A stretch of 64,000 nt of DNA from Chara braunii (GCA_003427395.1 BFEA01000163.1:2303442-2367441); one strand, 5' to 3'. Shown: positions 11,044-21,339, numbered from the stretch's first letter. Notes: a model not told the origin generated them from the sequence alone. Numbers and translations: made by a program.

Positions 11044-12429
11044 TCAGTCATTGAAATGTAGTTGGTACTTCTTTTGAGTCTCGTCATGTGCATTTTTCCC
11101 CGCTCCAAACTCTTTAACCTGTCCTATTTTACCACCTTGATCCCCTCCAAACCAATTTTTGTTGAAAGTTTTTATTTGATGTTTAATTTCTTTTTCAAAT
11201 GATAACAATCTAAGTTTTTCCTTCATTGAAGCCCATCTAGAGATAATCTCTACTTCGACTTGTTGTTTAATAGAATCTGTAAACTCAGGTCCATCAAGCC
11301 TGGCGTTTTCCCTTTCAAAGGTACACCTGCGAGTCCATATAGCCCACATAACAGCTCTTCTTCCTATCGTGAATAAGTTAGTAGTGAAGCTATCCTCACA
11401 GTGAGGAATCCAGGTTTCCAGGAGAAGAGTTTTCCAGTTTCATGGCCAGGGCAAAGATGTTTCAACATGGTTCCAAATCCTGTCCCACCATCGCCAGAGC
11501 CAAACTTATCCTGGGCATTGTAGGAATATGTGCTCAATGATTTTCGGTATTAGTTTAGATGGAAAGGTAGATTTGCAGAATTTGCACCAAGGAGAGGCTA
11601 AGCCTATTTGTTCCAGTGTTGTTCTATCGATGATCTAATCGTTAGTTGGCAAGCAACGGTGAGAGATCTGCCATTGTAAGGATGCCACATTAGCTGGTTT
11701 TGTCTTGACCGTTTGAAACCATTTAATTGGTCTCAGTTCCTCTCTACTTATGTTCAGGTGCCTCATCCAGCGATCCTCAACTTTATCCTTGATGTTTATC
11801 CTAAGGCGTCGCATCCTATAGGTGGATTTAACCGTTAATGTGTGAAGAGACCTCATGAGAGAGCGACCATGGTAGACCGTGTACGACCAGACCCAAGTAA
11901 GTGGATCTATAGGGAGATGGGAAATGGGGGTGTTGGGCTTATATGCTAACAATTTGTCCTTGATCAATAAGACCCTAATTCTGAATAATCTGTCCTTTTG
12001 AATTAGGATCCTATACTAATGAGGAATAGTTCTAAGGAAACCATCTTCTCCCAAATCGTGTATTATCACTTGGACATCTCCATTGAGATGCACTTCATTG
12101 ATCTTCACTACCTTATCTGGCTGGTCGTGTATGGACACCCAATCATTCGGGATGAGGGTGGGTCCCTTTCTCAAGATCCTGATCCAATCTAAGGGAATAA
12201 CATCAATAATCGTTTCCAATGCTTCTTTTTGGTGGTGACAGTATCTTAACTTGCCATTGAGATTAGGGAGGTCTATCCAATCATTTGTATCTTTATCCCA
12301 AATATATTTTATACGAATGACCCCTCGTCTAATCCAGCCTCTCCAGGGAGAGTCTGTACAGTTAAGGGTGCAACCATTAGAGTCTCTACTTAGAATATTG
12401 TTGAATAATGGTTGCTGACAAACTTCTTC
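11044..12429 (-). pseudogene. LINE ORF2 C-terminal region
   Basis: Minus-strand reading gives recognisable LINE C-terminal protein (EVHLNGDVQVIIHDLGEDG, then WQISHRCLP, then a Cys-rich WCKFCKSTF ... HIFLQCPG zinc-finger-like block, and MWAIWTRRCTF). Frames are broken by stops at 12430 (TGA), 12016 (TAG), 11635 (TAG), about 11513 (TAA) and about 11440 (TGA). The contexts PER*EEV, CPG*VWLW and LPWP*NWK suggest original Trp, Gln and Trp. The C-x2-C ... H-x4-C block is typical of the zf-RVT domain in plant LINEs. Decayed, with no evidence of function. Confidence 0.75.
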
Positions 12430-13411
12430 TCATCTCTCAGGTACTACTTTATCTGGGATAGGTAATTTCCTCCAAGTTTTGAGCAAGTCAATCCAAAAGA
12501 GATCCTTAGATAAGTCTCTTCTAGCCGCTTGTCGTTCAGATGGTTCAGGGCATGGAGAGTCTGATGATGATGCCCTTGGAAGGGGCCAAACTCGATTCTC
12601 CAACCACATTAGTGGGTCAATCTCTTCTGGGGTAGGAGGAGCAAGGCGTCTAATATGTTCACTAGCTAGAAAACTCCACAGAGTTTGGGGATTGAGAAGA
12701 AGACGCTTAATCCATTGGATTGAGAGGGCCTTCGCTTGAGTGGTAGGGTCAATTATACCCAAAGCACCTTTGGATTTAGGTTGAATTAAGAACATTTTTG
12801 GACTCATAATTACTTCGCCAAAGGAAAGTTACTAATTGCTTCTGCAGGATTTTGATAGAGGCTTTATCAAGCGCCGAGACAGCAGACTTGTACCAAATTG
12901 AGGCGGGGACCACATTATTGATCACAAAAGATCTTCCTAGTAATGAGGTATGTTTATCTTTCCATAGTTCAAGCTTGGAGCATGCATGTTTCAGAATCCC
13001 TTCACTGTTGGATGTTGGTTTGCCAAGGGCTGAAAGGGAGATCTCCAGGTCTCTCACTCGGGAGTCCAAGGGAAGCCATTTGATCATGAGTCTTTTTGGT
13101 GGCCTAACTCCTTAGAAATGAATCCACCATCCGAGGGTTTTATTCCCCCAATTTACCCTCATATTTGATAATTTACAAAATTCATCCATGATTCGTTGTA
13201 TTGCCTTCAAGTTTTAATGTGAATCGTGAATCATCAGGGAGAGATCATCAGCAAAGAAAGAATAAACCGGTATGACATCCTCAGGTATGGAAGTAACTTG
13301 GATACGCTTAATGTCTCTGTTATGGGGGATGTTTGCTGCCAAGGCTTCCATAACGATTACGAGGAGGAGCAGGGCAATTGGGTCACCTTGCCTAACTGAT
13401 CTTTGTAGCGT
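12430..13411 (-). pseudogene. LINE reverse transcriptase, palm motif B onward
   Basis: Starts immediately after the mitochondrial insert with RT motif B (QRSVRQGDPIALL), then the catalytic FADD motif C (YSFFADDLSLMI), then the thumb and connection (WGWWIH-type and LGRSFVINNVVPASIWY). TAA codons at 13214 and about 13112 interrupt an otherwise continuous frame at HDSH*NLKAIQ and WWIHF*GVRPP. Gln is plausible at both. A frameshift follows near 12800, and another frame gives QPKSKGALGIIDPTTQAKAL. The family normally polymerises DNA from nicked target DNA; this copy cannot. Confidence 0.85.
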
Positions 13412-13414
13412 TAC

Positions 13415-13862
13415 CCACATATGAAAAGAAACTGCAGTTATTTTCCATAAAAAACCTACAACAATAAATAAAATTCCCATGAAAATACCACTCGATTGAG
13501 TCCCAAAAAAAGTCATTTCATAACCAGTCAAAATTTTGGCTAATTCTTCAAAATTGGTCACTCCTGTAAATCCATAAATCATAGAACAATCGAATAAGAA
13601 AATCCCAGAGGAAAAGGCACCTAAAATGAAATATTTTAATCCAGCCTCTGTAGAGAATTCAAAATTTCGTTTTGATGCTGCAATAACATAAAAACATAAA
13701 CTTTGAAGTTCGATGGCTAAATACATGGCAATCAAATCATAAAATGAGATCATGAAAAACATACTACAAGTAGAGAGTAGAATTAACACTATAGATTCAA
13801 AAACATTTGAAGTTTCTTGTTTGAAATAATCGAAACACATAGAGACCTTTGTATTGTTATAT
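13415..13862 (-). pseudogene. nad2: NADH dehydrogenase subunit 2 fragment (mitochondrial)
   Basis: The minus-strand translation contains the nad2 membrane core: SFYDLIAMYLAIELQSL, CFYVIAASKRNFEFSTEAG, LKYFILGAFSSGIFLFDCS, then GITAV-type WKITAVSFHMW, where nad2 homologs continue with APDVYEG but this copy stops. Complex I subunit 2 is an inner-membrane proton-pumping subunit. Only the middle of the protein remains. The reading frame runs on by chance into the LINE RT (FHMW then VTLQRS), producing an artificial 233-codon fusion. Upstream of about 13862 the sequence is no longer nad2. Confidence 0.9.
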
Positions 13863-13920
13863 TTTTTTGATAGTCTTCCAGCGACCGCCGAGCTGTTTGG
13901 GATCCTCAGAGACATCTTTG

Positions 13921-14058
13921 TTTATGCTACTCACTATTAGTTTAGTTTTGCTTTTATTTCATTTTGTCACCATGAATGGAGGTCATTTAGTACCCAATGC
14001 TTGACAATCTTTTGTTGAAATTATTTATGAATTCGTTCTAAACTTAATCAATGAACAA
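13921..14058 (+). pseudogene. atp6: ATP synthase subunit a fragment (mitochondrial)
   Basis: Plus-strand translation reads LLTISLVLLLFHFVT, GGHLVPNA, a TGA at 14002-14004, then QSFVEIIYEFVLNLINEQ. This matches the early part of plant mitochondrial atp6, where Trp follows PNA. The TGA is therefore a TGG-to-TGA change or the trace of one. The match ends at about 14058 at a junction. ATP6 forms the proton channel of ATP synthase; this piece is non-functional. Confidence 0.85.
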
Positions 14059-14107
14059 AGAGCCTGGTAGAGCACGCCGCCGCTCTCGCATCTCTGTGTA
14101 AAATTTG

Positions 14108-14296
14108 TCATATCAGTTGTTCCCCATCTTTTAGTAATAAAATGCTTTGTTGAACTAGTTTTGACTGATGTTTTCGCAGTTTTAAAAAGCGAAATTCGTC
14201 ACAAACAGTTTCGCGAAAACAAGCCTCTAGCGAGGCATGTAAATGAATGGGAGAATTGACTTGAAAAGTCAACATTGTTTTGAAATTTTGTTCCAT
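14108..14296 (-). pseudogene. Unidentified organellar-like ORF fragment
   Basis: A 62-codon minus-strand frame (begins [19 protein letters not shown]; contains [20 protein letters not shown]). It lies inside the mitochondrial mosaic, so it is probably also mitochondrial. I could not assign it to a gene with confidence. Confidence 0.4.
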
Positions 14297-14326
14297 TTGT
14301 TGACATAAGACTGCTTAATTTTAGGA

Positions 14327-14508
14327 AAGCAGGGCAAAGTAGATGGTTAGGAAGACGACCCGTTGTTCGTGGTGTTGCTATGAATCCTGTAGACCATCCT
14401 CATGGAGGAGGAGAAGGACGTACAAAAGGAGGCCGAAGGTCCGTTTCTCCTTGGGGAAAACCAACCAAAGGTGGATTTAAAACAGTAGTAAGAAAACAAA
14501 AGAATTAA
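14327..14508 (+). pseudogene. rpl2: Mitochondrial ribosomal protein L2, C-terminal fragment
   Basis: Translation reads [20 protein letters not shown], then [18 protein letters not shown] and [14 protein letters not shown] followed by a stop. This is the highly conserved C-terminus of L2, including the peptidyl-transferase-proximal His motif. It is followed by rps19 after 4 bp, the usual organellar order, so this part of the insert (14327-14755) is collinear. The N-terminal part of rpl2 is absent. Confidence 0.92.
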
Positions 14509-14512
14509 GTTA

Positions 14513-14755
14513 TGTCACGATCTATATGGAAAGGTTCATTTGTAGATGCTTGTTTGTTGAAAAAGCATTCGCGTGTGGCTCGCCAGAGTTGAAAAATTTG
14601 GTCACGTAGATCTTGTATTTTGCCTAAATTTGTCGGTTACTATGCACAAGTTTATAACGGAAAATATTTTGTTGGTTTACAGATTACTGAAGATATGGTT
14701 GGTCATAAATTTGGAGAATTTGCTTCTACACGTAAAACTTCAAAAAAACTTACTC
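14513..14755 (+). pseudogene. rps19: Mitochondrial ribosomal protein S19
   Basis: Starts at ATG 14513 with MSRSIWKGSFVDACLLKK and continues through [34 protein letters not shown] and ASTRKTS, essentially a whole S19. A TGA at 14590-14592 sits where Trp is conserved (RQS*KIWSRR). The C-terminus runs straight into an rps4-like sequence at a shared A-rich stretch. S19 is a small-subunit head protein; this nuclear copy is dead. Confidence 0.9.
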
Positions 14756-14955
14756 AAAAACAAAAAAATTTTTTTTCGAAGGCTCGAAAAAAAAAAAACA
14801 AGGCCGGTGAATTTTCACAAAAATTACAAGCGATTAAAAAGTTATCTATTTTTTATGGTAATCTGTCTGTTCAAAAAGTAGCAAAAAAAACGTATACTTA
14901 TTTAGACAAACAAAAAAGTTTGTTATTATTAATGGAGAAAAGATTGGATATTCCT
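14740..14955 (+). pseudogene. rps4: Mitochondrial ribosomal protein S4 fragment
   Basis: Directly in frame after rps19: [48 protein letters not shown] and LDI. The pattern of FYGNLP-like and LLLxEKRLD resembles the N-terminal half of bryophyte/charophyte mitochondrial rps4. The match stops at LDI near 14955. Joining through AAAAAACTT creates a chimeric rps19-rps4 reading frame of 129 codons from an internal ATG at 14620. Confidence 0.7.
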
Positions 14956-15004
14956 CGAGTAAGTGCTTCGAATTCTTTTAGGCAAGTCTTTGGGGTTACT
15001 ATAT

Positions 15005-15250
15005 AGAATTCCAACCTGACGGTTGCCTGGGAGTGCCTTTTTCCTCATCACAGGATATGTGTCTAGCTTTTCCAAGAGGCACGAAGTGTTGATTCGATGA
15101 AAGCATTTCGCAATGTCGGCGTCAAGCACATATTTGACTCTAATGGCTCTTGCCAGAGCTTCCATGGCATCTTGACAACTACGTCCTGGCCTAAATCCAT
15201 AAGAGTGAGGTTCAAAACGGGCTTCCCATTCGGGTTCTAGAACCATATGC
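15005..15250 (-). pseudogene. Group II intron RT/maturase fragment (RT2-RT3)
   Basis: Minus-strand peptide MVLEPEWEARFEPHSYGF, RPGRSCQDAMEALARAI and VLDADIAKCFHRI. FRPGRS and the first catalytic Asp (LDADIAKCF) are diagnostic of group II intron reverse transcriptases. It lies in the organellar mosaic. A second piece, TRYADDFVIG on the plus strand at about 15352-15370 ends the insert. It holds the second catalytic motif but in the opposite orientation, so the intron ORF was broken and inverted. Confidence 0.85.
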
Positions 15251-15370
15251 TCTTTTTAAAGCATTAAAGTCTCTGAGGATCCTATACAGACATATGTTGG
15301 TTTCTTGCGGATTGCCCTCTAATTGAATTTAATTACTATTACTCGCTATGCAGACGACTTCGTGATTGGA

Positions 15371-16388
15371 GTCATGGATGGGGCCACATTTCCATTGACC
15401 ATGACTCTTGTGGAAGCATTCTCATGAAGGATTTTAACCCATTTCCTGAAATTCGGGCCGAAGTTAAACTTTTCTACGCATTTGTCTATAAAGAACCAGT
15501 CCACATGGCCGTAGGCTTTTTCAAAATCAATAAAGATAAAGGCAACATTATTCTTAGATTGACGCGAGAGTCTGAGTAACTCATTAATGAGAAGTATATT
15601 GTCCTGAATGTTCCTTCCTTGAATAAACCCAGTTCGAGCAGGATGGATTATATCTGCAATATATTTATTAAGATGAATCGTAAGTGCTTTTGAGATAAGT
15701 TTGTATACAACTGAGAGGAGGGTGATGGGACGATAATTACGGATATTACATTTATCCCCCTTTTTGTATAGTAACGTTAGGACCCCCTGCCCCACTAACT
15801 CCCCTAAAGTACCAGAAGTCCACACTTCTTGGTAGAAATCCATTATAGGTCTTGAGCTATAAAGTCCCAAAGAGTCTCCCATAATTCCTCGGGAAATCCA
15901 TCTATTCCTAGGATTTTCTCTTCTTCCATAAGCATTAGTGCAGTCCCGACTTCTTCTTTTGTCAGTGGGCTTTCTAACGTACTCCATTGAGAATCAGATA
16001 GTGATTTGTTCAATGGTTTAAGGAATTCATTAATGTCTTTTGTTCGTTGAGTAATCGGGGTAGTTGCCGTTTCTGATAAAAATAGGGATTTCAAGAAATC
16101 TCTAGCAATTTTGGTACATTCTGCCGTAGACGTTGCTAAAAAGTCATTTTGTTGCTCAGGATATGCAAGTGCTTCAATCACTGTCCTTCCCATTCTTGCT
16201 CTTGCCATGACAAAAAACCTAGCGTTCATTCCTCCTTCAGTAACCATCTTCCTGAGCTTACCCCTGATCCTGGTTCCTTGCCATCGATATTCCATGAGAG
16301 ATAAGAAGCGATCCTCTAATTCATTAATCTCCTCTATATTATCATCATCATTTTTTTCATCGCTTGAGTTGTTCTCCTTTGATTGAAG
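15371..16388 (-). pseudogene. LINE reverse transcriptase, N-terminal half
   Basis: Minus strand: linker helices (RARMGRTVIEALAYPEQQ, MLMEEEKILGIDGFPEEL), then RT blocks LTLLYKKGDKCNIRNYRPI, RTGFIQGRNIQDNILL and motif A FIFIDFEKAYGHVDW with its catalytic Asp, ending at VNGNVAPSMT where the organellar insert begins. A TAG at 16389 separates it from the endonuclease without a change of frame (YQRIQ*LQSKENN). A frameshift lies near 15860 (DFIAQDL / PIMDFYQEVW). Confidence 0.85.
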
Positions 16389-17475
16389 CTATTGGATACG
16401 TTGGTAAAATCTAAATTCATTGGAATGACGCTCAACTGCTAAAAGTTTAAAATATTCATTGCATTTACGGCCTAGAAAAAATAAGTCGTTGTTGAACCAT
16501 GTTATATTATCTTGGATGATGGCCTTCTGTTGTCGCCAGAAATTCCAAACATCCTTGAGGTAAGTTCTGAATCCTTCCATTTTAAGAAGGGATGTATATA
16601 GCTTGTAGTAACCCTTACCTTGATCTGACTTTTTAAAAAAAGACAGAAGGACAGCGCACATAGCATGGTCAAGTCCTGGTAGAGGACTTCTGGGAAAGAT
16701 GTTAGCAGTTTGAATAACTCCTTCCAAATCTCCCGACAGGAGAATCAGATCAATCCGTGATTTAGATCCTGATTTGGTGTGGTTGTTTCTATAACATGAG
16801 AACGAACGAAGTGTCAGGTTTAATCTTCTGAACGAGTCAAAAAGATTAAAGGACTGGCAGAGGTTAGTTATCATTGCCTCATCAGCTGCTATGTAGGCCG
16901 GACATGGATCCAGGATACGCCATCGATCCAGAAAGCGATCTGGTGCGGTATTAAAATCCCCGGCAATAATTACCGGTATGCCAATTGGGAGTTTTGGAAT
17001 GAGACCCAAAAAATTGTTGGCGATTAATAGCTTCATTTGACGCATATACACACAAAACAATAATATTCTCTAGCTCTAACATCGCTAGGATGTATGCCCA
17101 TCTCCCCTGTTCCTTATCAACCTCCCAATAGATGGGGTCCACTTTTAACCCTGGAGGAATCCAGATTGCCACTCCTGCACTCCCTGGCCGAGGTGCATGA
17201 GCCCGGAAGGCTATATAGGGCCATATCTGCTTATGATAATGATTATGGGTATCCGTATCCATTAGATGAGTTTCCTGGATACAGATAATGTCCGGCCATT
17301 CCTTACCTCCAATTCCGTTGAGTTGATCATAAATTGCTTGTTTCTTTTCATATTTTGCGGAAGCCAGACCATGAACATTAAGAGATCTAAGATCTAGGTC
17401 AGCTTGTCTTTTAATCTCTTTCCACACTCTATCTTTATTATAAAGAGTGTCAACTAATTGATATTCATCCATCAA
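16389..17475 (-). pseudogene. LINE apurinic/apyrimidinic-type endonuclease
   Basis: Minus strand. Recognisable EN motifs are SLNVHGL (Asn), IICIQETHL (catalytic Glu), RPGSAGVAIWI, IAGDFNTAPDRF (Asp/Asn), KSRIDLILLS and PGLDHAMCAV, the last a changed SDH motif with Leu replacing Ser. A frameshift near 17000 divides the two halves. The family nicks target DNA to prime reverse transcription. The domain is normal in size (about 230 residues). Confidence 0.85.
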
Positions 17476-17545
17476 AGCAAGGAGAGACTATAGAATAACG
17501 GGAATGATTCCATGGGGGAATAATAATGATTATTAATAATAAATT

Positions 17546-18319
17546 TTAAGTGTTATTGTCAATGTTCAACCATTGGCCCAGATCCAGCCTACCCCCTGGC
17601 GCCAAAATCTGTTGGCTGAGAAGACGCACCAGTACCGTTCCTACATCTGTTTCTGACCAGAAGGCACTCGCTTTGATCTTCATCAACTGCAATTCCATGA
17701 GAAGATCATGACTTAGCCATTTCAGATTAGTTTGTTTACCACAGTCATATCTGAGATACACATCCCATTTTGCTAGACGATGTTCTCCCCCTGTTATGAT
17801 CAATGATGCTGTGCTTCCAGGGGGGAGAGCGTTTTTAATAAATCTGAGTATCTCTTGCCTGATAAGTGGTTCCCCTGCTAATCTGCCGACTTCGGTGGAA
17901 AGAGATAGAAAGGGAGAGGACGTTCCCAGGATGGTAACTTCACCGTAGTTTGTGTCCTGTGGAACCGATAGCCCTACTTCCCAAATATCGTTCTTTCTTC
18001 TAATTGGTACAAAGAGGATACCAGATTTTGCAGGGGACAACTCTCCCTGGCCTTTGGCTAAACGGTGTTTCAATCTCTGTCTCTTTGATATAAGCTCCTC
18101 CTCAAGATCTGAGAGAGGTATCGGAGGAGGGGACAAGTCAATGGGACCCAGGTCATTTTCCGGTAGATCTTCTGTGAGATCCACTACCTGCGAACCCTGT
18201 AGTATCTCCTGAGACGTCATCTGTACTCTTACCACTTGGGAAGAGCCATACAGGGCTATATCCTGTTGTGAACTCTCACTGGAAGCATTAGTAATATGGT
18301 CATTACTGATCAGCGGCAT
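17546..18319 (-). CDS. LINE ORF1-like protein, C-terminal part
   Basis: An open minus-strand frame of 257 codons just upstream of the endonuclease frame. It is acidic and Ser/Pro-rich in the first third (VVDLTEDLPENDLGPIDL, PPPIPLSDLEEEL), then a compact region (RRKNDIWEVGLSVPQDTNYG, RLAKWDVYLRYDCGKQTNL). I see no RRM or CCHC knuckle in it. Position and spacing suggest it is the ORF1 3' part or an N-terminal extension of ORF2. It is the longest undisturbed frame in this LINE. Function not recognised. Confidence 0.5.
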   Translation of the reverse strand: MPLISNDHITNASSESSQQDIALYGSSQVVRVQMTSQEILQGSQVVDLTEDLPENDLGPIDLSPPPIPLSDLEEELISKRQRLKHRLAKGQGELSPAKSGILFVPIRRKNDIWEVGLSVPQDTNYGEVTILGTSSPFLSLSTEVGRLAGEPLIRQEILRFIKNALPPGSTASLIITGGEHRLAKWDVYLRYDCGKQTNLKWLSHDLLMELQLMKIKASAFWSETDVGTVLVRLLSQQILAPGGRLDLGQWLNIDNNT

Positions 18320-18539
18320 TAACGACTACGAAACCCCGTCGCACCCACTCTGCATGACGGACAGTATTCCACCATCCTTGCCAAGAAAATATGCTCCCTG
18401 ACAAAAGCAGACCTCCCCTTCCCTCTGCGCACCAGCCTGTGGTGCCACTAGACGAAAGTACAAAGCAAGCTCTCCCCCTTCATAGCCAAAAATACCAACT
18501 CGTCGCCTCATGCTGATCTGGCCTTTTACCTGCTCAGCA

Positions 18540-18755
18540 TCCCCCCTTCTGCCAGCAGCAGCGCCCGCCAGCAGCCGTGCCCACCAGCAGTAGCATCCGC
18601 CATCAGCAGCGTCCACCATCAGCAGCGCCCGCCATCAGCAGCGCCCGCCAGTGCTAGTGGTGCTGGTAAGAGCAGCCACCGCTACCACCAGGGGAGAGGC
18701 TCCATCTATTGGTGGGGAGCATCACCTGCTGGAAAACGGGTCCAGCGTCCCATTT
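18540..18755 (-). repeat. Short CAGCAGCGCCCGC minisatellite and a SINE-like tail copy
   Basis: At 18545-18655 about six imperfect 15-18 bp units of CCATCAGCAGCGCCCG. Then at 18640-18752 a minus-strand copy of the LINE-tail core (GCTGGA/TCCAGC stem), sharing its extended part with the copy at 240-385. The following block at 18790-18850 (CTGCCAGCATTGATTACTCTGG, shortened here) also follows the core at 4450-4500. Confidence 0.6.
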
Positions 18756-18849
18756 ACAACTGAGTTTGGAGGATATCGGGACAAAGTCTTGAGATATGCC
18801 TGCCAGCATTGATTACTCTGGATTCAGAGGATTGACTGAGCAGGTTAAA

Positions 18850-19166
18850 GGAGAAACGGAGAGAACCTCTTCGCCCTGTGCCGGCCGCCGGATATCAGCT
18901 ACTACAACCTAGTTCCTTCCTCCCTAGACATTTGCTCATTTCTTTTTTGCATCTCTTCGCCTTTCCTTGTGGTGCTCAACCTAGTCTACCAAAATTAGTG
19001 CTGAGTGTCCTTCCATCCTTACTCCCTGATCACTGCGGATAGACCCAGGGCCTCCCAAGGAAGTAGGTCCAGAATGTACCACTGACATTTTCAGTGAGCT
19101 CTTCTCGTAGGATCTTCTGTCCTAGTGCCCCAAATTCAAAAATGCATCTTCCGCATTACAGTATAG
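18850..19166. other. Non-coding stretch without a recognisable gene
   Basis: Nothing identifiable. A few blocks resemble the dispersed repeats (TCCTTACTCCCTGAT). It ends at the target duplication of the hAT-like element. Confidence 0.4.
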
Positions 19167-19174
19167 GTTCGAGG

Positions 19175-20124
19175 CTGTGTTACCACGCGTTCATTGAACG
19201 CGCATTCTGCGTTCAGGTTCTGAACGCACTGAACGTGCGTTCAGTGAACGCCGGTAGACGCGATTGACGCGTTTGCGCAGGGGGTTGTGCCGGGTGGGGG
19301 GGGCCTGCGGGGACTAGCGGTTGTACTTGGGGGGGGCTGTGGATCACTGGGTCATGCCCCTGGGCGAACCGTCGGAACCGGCCTTACGGAAAAAAAAAAA
19401 AAAAACACGGTAACAACTCGCATTTCCGCGCTGCAGTGTTTATAAGCGGGCCACTGTGGGAGGAGGGGGGGAAAAAAAACAAGAAAAAAAAAAAAAAAAG
19501 TTCAAAAAACTGGAATTCTTTGGGGTTTTATGGGGCGTGGGCGGTCTTGAGGGATTTGGGCTTCGTGCGGATTCAAAAAGAGCCAAGCCCAAACCCCCGA
19601 AGTCCGCCCACGCCCCACAAAACCCAAACCCTCACTTCGTGCACCCCCCCCCACCTCCACGTATACAGCCCCCGTAACGGTCATAACCCATTCTAATAAT
19701 CCCCCATTACCCCGCCCACATCTATACCCCCCCATGACCCTCCCTAATAACCCCCCCAAACCGGCGGCTAGCAAGGAACCCTGGGTGGGGCAGTTGGGGG
19801 GTTGCAAGTGGGGACGGGGGGTTGGGATCGGGTGGCGTTGATGTACGGTTGGGTATGGGCGGACGGTGGTGTTGGCGGGGGGTGACGCAGTTGGGGGGGG
19901 GGGGGGCCTCCGGGGGGTTACTTTTTTAAAGTTCGGGGACGGGTGAACGAGGACCACAACCCCGCAGCCCCTGACGCGCGTGCGCGGGGCGCGGGGTCGC
20001 GTTCAATTTTTTCGCGCCATGTGGCATGCAGCGCGTTTGAACGAGAATGAACGCGCCCCCGCCCCGTGTGAACGCGCGCGTTCGAATGCGAATGCGCGTT
20101 CGGCACGTTCAAACGGTTGCACAG
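19175..20124. mobile_element. hAT-like non-autonomous element (copy 1, 950 bp)
   Basis: Flanked by GTTCGAGG (19167-19174) and GTTTGAGG (20125-20132), a 7/8 match to an 8-bp target duplication. Termini are CTGTGTTACCACG and, inverted, CTGTGCAACCGTT. Both ends carry clusters of GCGTTC/GAACGC palindromes (for example GCGTTCAGTGAACGC near 19230, and several at 20035-20110). The interior is very G- or C-rich with poly(A) runs and no transposase frame. It belongs with the three copies at 31.1, 32.9 and 35.9 kb. Confidence 0.8.
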
Positions 20125-20562
20125 GTTTGAGGAGCTGCCTTCCACACTGGGCTATGTGGTGTACCTTGTAACACATGGCAATGCAGTATAACACATGTGG
20201 AAATGCTTAACTTACCCCTTCTGGCCAGTAGGCGCGTTTGACTCTAAGGAGTCTGTGTGTTTTGGCCGTGAGATCGTAGTTAAGATAGATGGACATGAGA
20301 GACACATGATGGAAAGTTCTCTACTTTCGTGCAACCGTGGTGGCTCGTCAATCTGTGCCATCGACTATCCAGCTGAGGGGCGTCCCGTGCCCCTTTTTTA
20401 ATGGTGCAACCCCTACGTGTTGCTGGGGAACGTAGGCTTGCACTGCACAATTGAGGCTGTTCCATGGACAGGACTGGCTGTGGCCTGTGAACATTCCTCA
20501 TCACATGTAGAAACCCTTCTTGCACTTGCAAATGGCGTTTAGGCCTGTTGGCCTGAACAAAG

Positions 20563-20764
20563 TTTTTTTTTTTTTTTTTCCCTTGGAAAAAGGCTAAAGA
20601 GTTCAAATTGACAGTAAGGAGGGGCTTGACATTTGTTTATTTTTGAGAAACAACCCGAGCTGATGCTAGGGGTGCTGATGGGAGCAGGCACCGCTAGCAC
20701 TCCCGGGGAGGCTCCGTCTATTTGTGGGGAGCAGCACCTGCTGGAAAATGGGTCCAGCATCCCT
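20563..20764 (-). repeat. SINE-like copy, ~200 bp, with poly(A)
   Basis: Minus-strand tail core at 20710-20764, then about 130 bp and a 17-base poly(A) (poly(T) at 20563-20579). A second partial core (CTGCTGGAAAGGGGGTCCAGC-like) lies just outside at 20798-20820. Confidence 0.6.
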
Positions 20765-21339
20765 AAACATTATGATCGTTTAAACTTTAAAACCTGCTGG
20801 AAAGGGGGTCCAGCATCCCAGATTACAACACGATAGAATGTATTGATTGATCGTTATTCGACGGGCAGCATTGGTTGCGCTCCGTTAGGAAAGGATTGAC
20901 CACCCGACAGACCTCAGAAATGGACGCAAACGTACGTCACAACATCTACCCACTTGATGTAAGGCATCGACCAACTCCCACCACGTGGAAAGCCCTAATG
21001 CCCAAAACCCGAGAGGCGGTTGGGCTTTGTTCATGTCTCATTTGCAAAGGAGAGATTGTGAAAGACTCGTTGTGGCCGTCATGGGTGTGGCAGGGTGGAT
21101 GGTAGAGGATGCATTTCACATTTTGGGATTAAAATCTGGGAGTCCACTTTTGCAACTCACGTCTGCAAATCAGTGCGTACTTTAGCCAATAGATGGTGAT
21201 GATGATGATGATTGTGGGGGCCACAGTCTGGTTTGGCTATGGCCAACCATTGTGGAAATAGCCAATCTACTGCCCCGGTCTTCGTCGAGGTGGTGGGTGA
21301 TGCAGCAGAAAGCAGGCTTGTGGAAGGATCTTAGTGACG

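Larger units (their letters stand above)
13412..15370. other. Mosaic insertion of mitochondrial (organellar) DNA (NUMT-like)
   Basis: About 1.96 kb of organelle-like sequence lies exactly between two halves of a LINE RT. On either side the LINE frame can be rejoined (APSMT followed by LQRSVRQGDP), with at most 2 bp (GT) of shared sequence and no target duplication. The insert holds short pieces of nad2 (-), atp6 (+), an unidentified minus-strand ORF, rpl2 (+), rps19 (+), rps4-like (+) and group II intron RT (- and +), in mixed orientation. That points to end-joined fragments, not a single collinear transfer. A 14-bp inverted repeat GGATCCTCAGAGAC at 13900-13913 and 15269-15282 lies near the edges of two pieces. 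Confidence 0.85.
10485..18330 (-). mobile_element. Degenerate LINE (APE-type, plant-like) split by mitochondrial DNA
   Basis: On the minus strand, in order: an ORF1-like segment (18319-17546), an apurinic-type endonuclease (17475-16389), a reverse transcriptase interrupted at 15371/13411 by organellar DNA, a C-terminal region with zf-RVT-like remnants (to 11044), about 400 bp of 3' untranslated sequence, the stem-loop core at 10590-10645 and poly(A) (poly(T) at about 10483-10512). Several frameshifts and stops make it inactive. Almost all stops are TAR or TGA where Gln or Trp would fit. Two extra partial cores (near 10680 and 10838) lie within its 3' region. Confidence 0.85.

Noticed and set aside
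13214-13915. A 233-codon gene fusing a membrane protein and a reverse transcriptase
   Set aside because: It is a chance frame crossing the junction of a nad2 fragment and the LINE RT.
14060-14100. tRNA gene (GGTAGAGCA D-arm-like word)
   Set aside because: No acceptor or T-arm could be paired around it; at most a tRNA scrap in the mitochondrial mosaic.
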